From Batillaria attramentaria (lineage: Eukaryota; Mollusca; Gastropoda; Batillariidae): a stretch of 64,000 bases of DNA. Shown here piece by piece: positions 63,395-64,000 of the stretch. Where the stretch lies: contig JACVVK020000054.1 in the NCBI GenBank assembly GCA_018292915.2, positions 124,001-188,000 on the forward strand. The letters are read 5' to 3'. How positions within the stretch are numbered: position 1 is the stretch's first letter; each line of letters opens with the position of its first letter. The notes under the pieces were generated by a model. That model was not told where the DNA came from and made no database searches. It worked only from the letters and a program-made list of their open reading frames with translations. Made by a program: the position numbers and the translations under genes.

Positions 63395-64000
63395 TTTCTA
63401 GGGAAGTGGAGAAGGATCATGAGCTGTGTCCTGGACTGATCCTCATTCCGACCAGGCGGCACCCCATATTAAATGAAAATAAACATGCATACATACATGT
63501 ACATGCATAAGCCATAACGTTCCCGACACTTCCACCAGTCTTTGATAATGGACCAGTACTAATAGTAAGCTATGGCCTGCTCCATCCTCCGAGAAAGAAC
63601 GAAATGGATGTTACCTATGTGTTTGAGGCTGGGTCAGACTGTTAGGTGATTGCCGTTTTTGTATGTCTACAAGTATGAATTTACCCATTTTTTTAAGCGG
63701 AGCATACATAGATAATTATAATATAAAAGAAAAGGACTCAGATTTTCATTGGATTCAAAGTCCTGCTGGGCTTAAAATTGCCGGAAGTGTTGATTGCCAA
63801 GGAGGAGACAAGTGTGCAGCCAAAAATGTCGATACCCGAGTGCGTCAGAACGCAGTCTTTTGTCGACTTCAAATGACATGAAGCACGGCTGGGTACGGTC
63901 GTGTTGGCACAGCTAGGGCTGGATTATTGCCACGGTCATTGACAGTCTTGCTATTCACTGGTGTATGAAGGTATTCTTCACTTGGCTGACTACATGTATT
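63395..64000. other. Right flank of the Ginger element, nothing recognised
   Basis: Unique sequence. The frame 63663-63881 (+) contains no motif I can name. Confidence 0.6.

Overview
The window is eukaryotic nuclear DNA. Genes have short exons with GT-AG (once GC-AG) introns, long introns, AATAAA signals, tRNA-derived SINEs, non-LTR relics and a very high load of (CA)n/(GA)n microsatellites. The repeat style and the Ginger1-type transposon suggest a marine invertebrate, most likely a mollusc. That assignment is inference: no sequence here is species-diagnostic.

Region 1 (about 3.4-20.8 kb, + strand) holds one convincing host gene, a 12-14-TM cationic-amino-acid-transporter-family protein (SLC7A; closest in my memory to SLC7A4). 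Seven exons splice in phase into 652 codons: 3428-3561, 4214-4333, 4757-4952, 5897-6011, 9496-9633, 13347-14514 and 19127-19227, followed by a probable 1.5-kb 3' UTR. Features of note are a degenerate TM1 substrate-loop motif, a 74-bp exon/intron-junction unit present three times with three splice donors, a GC-AG last intron, an acceptor built from a (CT)n(GT)n microsatellite, and an apparent 7-residue gap that may be a missed microexon.

Region 2 (about 20.8-51.2 kb) has no convincing gene. It contains two tRNA-derived SINE families, several copies with target-site duplications and some nested; a CR1/L2-like RT relic interrupted by a hAT-like MITE and by a SINE; a pair of MITE-like elements with CAGGGCC termini; several minisatellites, including a 98-bp higher-order array; and a perfect 38-bp palindrome. 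Much of 26.6-51.2 kb is visibly over-rich in the tetranucleotide ACTG/CAGT. In at least three SINE copies short ACTG/CAGT-bearing insertions break the family consensus. I cannot explain this; it could be biological or an assembly artefact.

Region 3 (51.2-58.9 kb) has a possible first coding exon at 51575 and a possible second at 53810, both weak, and otherwise intron-like or intergenic sequence.

Region 4 (58896-63390) is the best mobile element: a complete 4.5-kb Ginger1-type cut-and-paste DNA transposon. It has 223-231-bp terminal inverted repeats, a CCGG target-site duplication, a two-exon integrase-like transposase (HHCC zinc finger, DD35E, GPY/F) and a downstream OTU cysteine-protease domain. 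The two are joined by a 24-bp (8-residue) tandem repeat, but the transposase and OTU frames are separated by a one-base frame change at an A5 tract.
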